Assembly: GCA_025352375.1 (NCBI GenBank)
Contig: JANXTL010000173.1
Coordinates: forward strand, 1 to 49,402
Reading direction: 5' to 3'
DNA from: Acetobacteraceae bacterium
Lineage (GTDB): Bacteria > Pseudomonadota > Alphaproteobacteria > Acetobacterales > Acetobacteraceae
Length of the DNA stretch: 49,402 nt
Shown here: one piece after another, positions 45,943 to 49,402 of the stretch
How the letters are laid out: the number at the start of each line of letters is the position of its first letter
Position numbering within the stretch: the stretch's first letter is position 1
Program-made: the position numbers and the translations under genes
Notes under the pieces: model-generated
The model's database searches: none
What the model saw: only the letters and a program-made list of their open reading frames with translations
Told to the model about the DNA's origin: nothing

Positions 45943-46874
45943 TGGACGGCGGCAGCACGGATCGGACGCTGGCACTCGTAGCCGCCTTCAGCGCCAGGCA
46001 CTCCGCCGTGGTGTTGCAGCATAATCCTCGGCGCCTCCAGTCCGCCGCGATGAATCTCGCGGCGAGACTGGCGGCGCCAGGGGCCGCCGTGTTGGTGCGA
46101 GCCGATGCGCATGCACATTACGCCCCCGATTTCGTGCAGTGCTGCGTATCGGCGCTGTTGCAGAATGAAGCGACGTCGGTCGTGGTGCCGATGCGCACCC
46201 AGGCGTTGCCGGGTGCCGGATTGCAACATGCGATCGCCGCCGCGCAAACCAGCCGCCTGGGCAATGGCGGCGCGGCACATCGCAACGGTGGCGCCTCGGG
46301 ATTCGTCGAACATGGTCATCACGCCGCGTTCGATCGGGAATTTTTTCGCGCGATCGGCGGCTACGACGAGGAATTTACCCACAACGAGGATGCCGAACTG
46401 GACGTCCGCGCCATCGCCGCCGGGGGTCGCATTTGGATGTGCACGCAGGCAGCCCCGATCTACTACCCGCGCGACCGCTTGGGCCCATTGGCGCAGCAAT
46501 ATTTCCGGCATGGCGCGGGTCGTGCGAAAACGTTGCGAAAACATCGTATCAAGCCACGGCCGCGCCAGTTAGCCCCAGTGGTTGCGCTCGCCGGTTGCGC
46601 CGCTGGTCTGGTCGCCGCACCCTTTGTGCCGGTCGCGGCGTCGCTCGCATTTATTTACCCTGCGTGTTGCCTAAGCTGGGGCGTCGCTCGGGCAATCCGG
46701 GAACGCGATCCACGGCTTATCGCGGGCGGCTTGGCCCTGATGACCATGCACTTGTCCTGGGCGCTCGGTTTTCTGACCGGCTTGGCGCGGGCAAGTCCGC
46801 TCGCGACTGAAAATCGGAACCAACGACGATTGGACTGGGACGTCGATGCAACGGCATCGGCTGACCGGCGTTGA
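45942..46874 (+). pseudogene. ExoA-like GT2 glycosyltransferase lacking its N-terminus
   Basis: A 310-codon frame of a family 2 glycosyltransferase of the succinoglycan ExoA type. It opens abruptly at MDGGSTDRTLALVAAF, which is the second core strand of the GT-A fold (usually VVDGGSTDGT at about residue 40). The first strand with the UDP-binding region is therefore absent. The acceptor-side acidic motif THNEDAELDVR and C-terminal membrane helices are present. A stop codon lies in frame just upstream, so no longer start exists. It is probably inactive. The Wzc-like gene follows after 55 bases. Confidence 0.75.
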
Positions 46875-46929
46875 ATAACATCGGGCTCGCGCATGGCCGC
46901 GCGCGAGAAAACGAAGGAGCACCCTGGCG

Positions 46930-49221
46930 ATGCTGAATTCCCTCAATACCGGCCGTCCCATGCAGGATCCGCCGCAATTCCCGGGACTGACCGGTGCGCC
47001 GTTTCAGTGGCTGCCATCTGGTGTAGCCTTCGCCCGCCGTCAACTGCGGCCCATTATCGGATGTACCGCGCTGGGCTTGGTCCTGGGCGTCGCTTATTTG
47101 GCAACCGCAACGCCGCAATACACGGCGATCGCGACCCTCAGCATAGACCCGAGCCGAGCGCATCCGGTCGGCGGGCAGCAAGGACCGTCGGACTGGCAGT
47201 CGGAAAGTGCGTACGTCGAGAGCCAGGTTGTGCTGATCCAGTCGCCAGCCACGCTACGCGGCGTCGTGAAGCAACTGCATCTGGACCACAACCCGATGTT
47301 CGCGCCCACCGGCACGACTGCGATGGGGCAAGCCATTGCGTCAGTGAAGCAATTCCTCCCAGGGCTCGCCGAGAATGTTGGAGGTCTGGACCCTGACGCT
47401 CGGGCGCAGGCGATGGCCGGTGCCACGCTTGGCAAAATGCTTGAGGTTTGGCGCACCGGCACCACATCGGTGGTCGAAGTGCGCGTCCGCTCGCCGGATC
47501 GCGCGTTGTCCGCGCAATTGGCGAACGCCGTGACCGAAGCCTACATGGCGCAACAGCTTGTTGCGATTTCGGAAACGACACATCGCGCCGGCGGCTGGCT
47601 TGAAAGCCGTATCGGCGAACTGCGCGGCCAAGCCGTGTCGGCCGACCGCGCGGTCCAGGAATACAAAGCCAAGAACAACATCGTCGAGGTTGCAACCGGT
47701 GCCGGCACCGGTTTGATGAACGAACAGCAGCTCGGCGAGCTCAATGTGCAGGTTGCCGCCGCCCGGTCTCGTCTGGCCGCACGTCAAGCCCGCTTCGAGC
47801 AAGCGCGAGCGAGCACGGTCGACGGCATAACCCAAGGCATGGTCACCGACATGCAGCCGAATCCGGTGATGGGCGCGTTGCAGCAGCAATATCTGGACGC
47901 CACCCGCCGGGAGGCCGATTTCTCCGCCCGCATGGGTCCGACCCATGGCGCCGTCATCCTCCAACACAAAGTGGTGGTGGAGTTGCAGCACAGCATTCAA
48001 ACCGAGCTGACGCGCCAAACTGAAACCTATCGCGCCGATCTCGCCGTGGCGCAGGCCGACTTGAAGGCCATCGATGCGCGCTTGACCGAGCAGGTGGCGG
48101 CGTCGGCGCAAACCAACATCGAACGCAGCGAGTTGCGGTCGCTGCAAAGCTCCGCCGATACATATCGCAAGATCTACGAGAATTTCCTGCAACGTTTCAC
48201 GCAGGCCATGCAGGACCAGTCTTACCCGATCTCCGACGCCCGCGTGGCGGCCGCCGCGTTGCCACCCATAGACCGCAGTTCTCCGCGAGCATGGATTACG
48301 CTCGCGGCGACGCTCACACTCGGGTTGGCGCTTGGCGTGATGATCGCGGTGGTGCGGGAGGCGTTGGACGTCACCGTTCGTACCGTCGCTCAGCTCCGCC
48401 AGGCGACGGGCCTCGCACACCTTGGGACCGTTCCGCGTCTGGCAAGCCTGGCGCACCGCATCAATGCGCGGTGGCGCCGAGCGAACCGGATCAGCGCGTC
48501 ACGCGGCCAAATCCAGGTGCCAGCGGCGTTTCGTCAGGCCGCCATCGATCCGAACTCCGGTGTCGCGGGCGCGGTGCATGGCGTGCGGGTTGCCGCGGCG
48601 CGGCAATCGGCACGCGGCCGCGAGGTGCGGGTAATCGGCTGCGTCTCGATGCTGCAAGGTGAGGGCACCAGCACGTTCGCCGCGAACCTTGCGTTCGGTC
48701 TGGCAGCCGACGGGCAGCGCACCGCTCTTGTCGATTGGAACACCAATGAGCCATGGCTGACGTCGGTTCTGGCGCCGGGGCCGCGGGTCGGCATACAACA
48801 TCTGGCGACCCGTGAGGCGACCTTGACCGAGATCGCGATGGAGGATCCGGAGACCGGGTTGCGCTTCATTGGACAATCGATCGGCGGTTCGCCGCATATG
48901 CGGCCGGGGCTGGCGCAGGTCCGCTCTATGCTAACCGAACTCCGCGATCGCTGCGACGTGGTGGTGCTCGACCTGCCGCCTTTGCGGGCCGGTGGCGCCG
49001 CGGTGCTGCTGAGCGAAGTGGTCGATGGTTTTGTCCTGGTCGCGAAGTGGGGCAGCACACCGCAACCTTTGCTGGCCGAGGCTCTGTCGCGCACCGCCGA
49101 TGTGGATGCGCTGTTCCTCGGTGTGGTGCTGACCCAATGCGATACACCCCGGATGCAGCTGTATCTGGGCGATTCGACACCGCCACAGGTGGCGCGCGCG
49201 CAAACGGCGATGGCCATGTGA
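46930..49221 (+). CDS. Wzc-like chain-length/autokinase protein with degenerate Walker A
   Basis: A 763-residue inner-membrane protein for exopolysaccharide chain-length control. A first helix (about residues 43-60) and a second (about 457-475) flank a large periplasmic Wzz domain with coiled coils (about 195-400). The cytoplasmic part resembles a BY-kinase. Its Walker A region reads VSMLQGEGTSTFAANLA near residues 570-587, where families have GEGKST, so the lysine is a threonine. Walker A' is LVDWNTNEPW instead of the usual D-x-D. Walker B (VVVLDLPPL) is present. The C-terminus lacks a tyrosine cluster. It probably binds partners without kinase activity. The AAGGAG ribosome binding site is about 11 bases before ATG. 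Confidence 0.87.
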   Translation: MLNSLNTGRPMQDPPQFPGLTGAPFQWLPSGVAFARRQLRPIIGCTALGLVLGVAYLATATPQYTAIATLSIDPSRAHPVGGQQGPSDWQSESAYVESQVVLIQSPATLRGVVKQLHLDHNPMFAPTGTTAMGQAIASVKQFLPGLAENVGGLDPDARAQAMAGATLGKMLEVWRTGTTSVVEVRVRSPDRALSAQLANAVTEAYMAQQLVAISETTHRAGGWLESRIGELRGQAVSADRAVQEYKAKNNIVEVATGAGTGLMNEQQLGELNVQVAAARSRLAARQARFEQARASTVDGITQGMVTDMQPNPVMGALQQQYLDATRREADFSARMGPTHGAVILQHKVVVELQHSIQTELTRQTETYRADLAVAQADLKAIDARLTEQVAASAQTNIERSELRSLQSSADTYRKIYENFLQRFTQAMQDQSYPISDARVAAAALPPIDRSSPRAWITLAATLTLGLALGVMIAVVREALDVTVRTVAQLRQATGLAHLGTVPRLASLAHRINARWRRANRISASRGQIQVPAAFRQAAIDPNSGVAGAVHGVRVAAARQSARGREVRVIGCVSMLQGEGTSTFAANLAFGLAADGQRTALVDWNTNEPWLTSVLAPGPRVGIQHLATREATLTEIAMEDPETGLRFIGQSIGGSPHMRPGLAQVRSMLTELRDRCDVVVLDLPPLRAGGAAVLLSEVVDGFVLVAKWGSTPQPLLAEALSRTADVDALFLGVVLTQCDTPRMQLYLGDSTPPQVARAQTAMAM

Positions 49222-49227
49222 TGCAGT

Positions 49228-49256
49228 CGGCTACTGGGTATCGAACCCAGTAGCCG
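49228..49256 (+). terminator. Hairpin after the Wzc-like gene
   Basis: A perfect 12-bp inverted repeat, CGGCTACTGGGT and ACCCAGTAGCCG around a five-base loop, starts seven bases after the stop codon. It lies between two converging coding ends, so it may stop transcription from both sides. There is no T-run after it on either strand, so rho-independent termination is likely but not certain. Confidence 0.6.
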
Positions 49257-49277
49257 GATCGCGCTGGTGCGGCGGCT

Positions 49278-49385
49278 TCAGGTACGACGCCGCCGCAGGA
49301 ACGGCGCGATGGCGGCGGCCAATGTCTCAGGGGCGAGCACTCGCATCGCGCCGCCGTAAAGCACCAAGCCGGTGCCGGCGGCTAG
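49278..49385 (-). pseudogene. 3' tail of a membrane-protein gene cut by MITE copy 4
   Basis: A leftward coding end of about 35 codons reads LAAGTGLVLYGGAMRVLAPE and then TLAAAIAPFLRRRRT, with TGA near 49278. The Ala/Leu-rich helix followed by a basic tail is typical of the C-terminus of polysaccharide flippases or other polytopic proteins, which suits the locus. Reading upstream, the frame enters the repeat at CTAG and meets a TAA within seven codons. The gene appears interrupted there. The window ends 17 bases beyond, so this cannot be settled here. Confidence 0.45.
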
Positions 49386-49402
49386 AGCATGATTGTTTTA
49401 GG
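49382..49402 (+). repeat. MITE-like element, copy 4 (start only)
   Basis: The last 21 bases begin CTAGAGCATGATTG and match the terminal inverted repeat of the other three copies at 18 of 21 positions. Orientation is as in copy 1. The rest lies outside the window. Confidence 0.6.

Overview
The window reads as chromosomal DNA of a GC-rich alphaproteobacterium, most likely a member of the Acetobacteraceae (Rhodospirillales). The inference rests on the gene set: an MbfA iron exporter, a malic enzyme-phosphotransacetylase fusion, a bactofilin, a cyclic beta-1,2-glucan synthase beside pgm, and a tkt-zwf-HAD-tal-pgi carbon cluster. No rRNA, tRNA, CRISPR array or complete insertion sequence was seen.

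Layout. 1-2.3 kb: start of a leftward secreted or membrane protein, then an O-antigen-ligase-like polymerase with an extra periplasmic domain. 2.2-6.5 kb: tldD, a Uma2-family gene, a solitary HicB-like gene and a class III aminotransferase. 6.5-11 kb (all leftward): an RloA/RloB (AbiL-like) putative defence pair followed closely by two tandem MFS transporters. 11-12.8 kb: mbfA and a stand-alone Pal-like lipoprotein. 12.8-20.4 kb: catabolic and transport genes (TauD/TfdA-type dioxygenase, MBL hydrolase, split ThDP decarboxylase, NTF2-like protein, gamma-carbonic-anhydrase-like protein, omega-aminotransferase, Liv-type binding protein), plus a tiny secreted protein with SING repeats and its broken neighbour. 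20.9-25.2 kb: dicarboxylate symporter, malic enzyme, bactofilin. 25.4-35.6 kb: the ndvB-pgm operon for cyclic glucan. 36-43.5 kb: pentose-phosphate and glucose-6-phosphate genes. 43.6-49.4 kb: small hypothetical genes and an exopolysaccharide locus (GH16, Wza remnant, ExoA-like glycosyltransferase, Wzc-like chain-length protein, tail of a further membrane protein).

Two themes stand out. First, a 119-bp MITE-like repeat with 24-bp imperfect terminal inverted repeats occurs three times, with a fourth copy starting at the right edge. It sits at CTAG/TTAG sites, so that its edge supplies the TAG stop codon of three neighbouring genes. Second, 36-46.5 kb holds many gutted genes: a phosphoketolase and a 6-phosphogluconate dehydrogenase reduced to their ends, a relic of a second pgi 3' end, a GH16 gene with an in-frame stop, and wza and a glycosyltransferase that have both lost their 5' ends at one shared junction. 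The Wzc-like protein has lost the Walker A lysine. Together these suggest an eroding exopolysaccharide and sugar-phosphate region.

How genes work together: pgm supplies glucose-1-phosphate (hence UDP-glucose) for the glucan synthase NdvB. Pgi, Zwf, transaldolase and transketolase interconvert hexose and pentose phosphates. The symporter and malic enzyme fit uptake and oxidation of C4-dicarboxylates.
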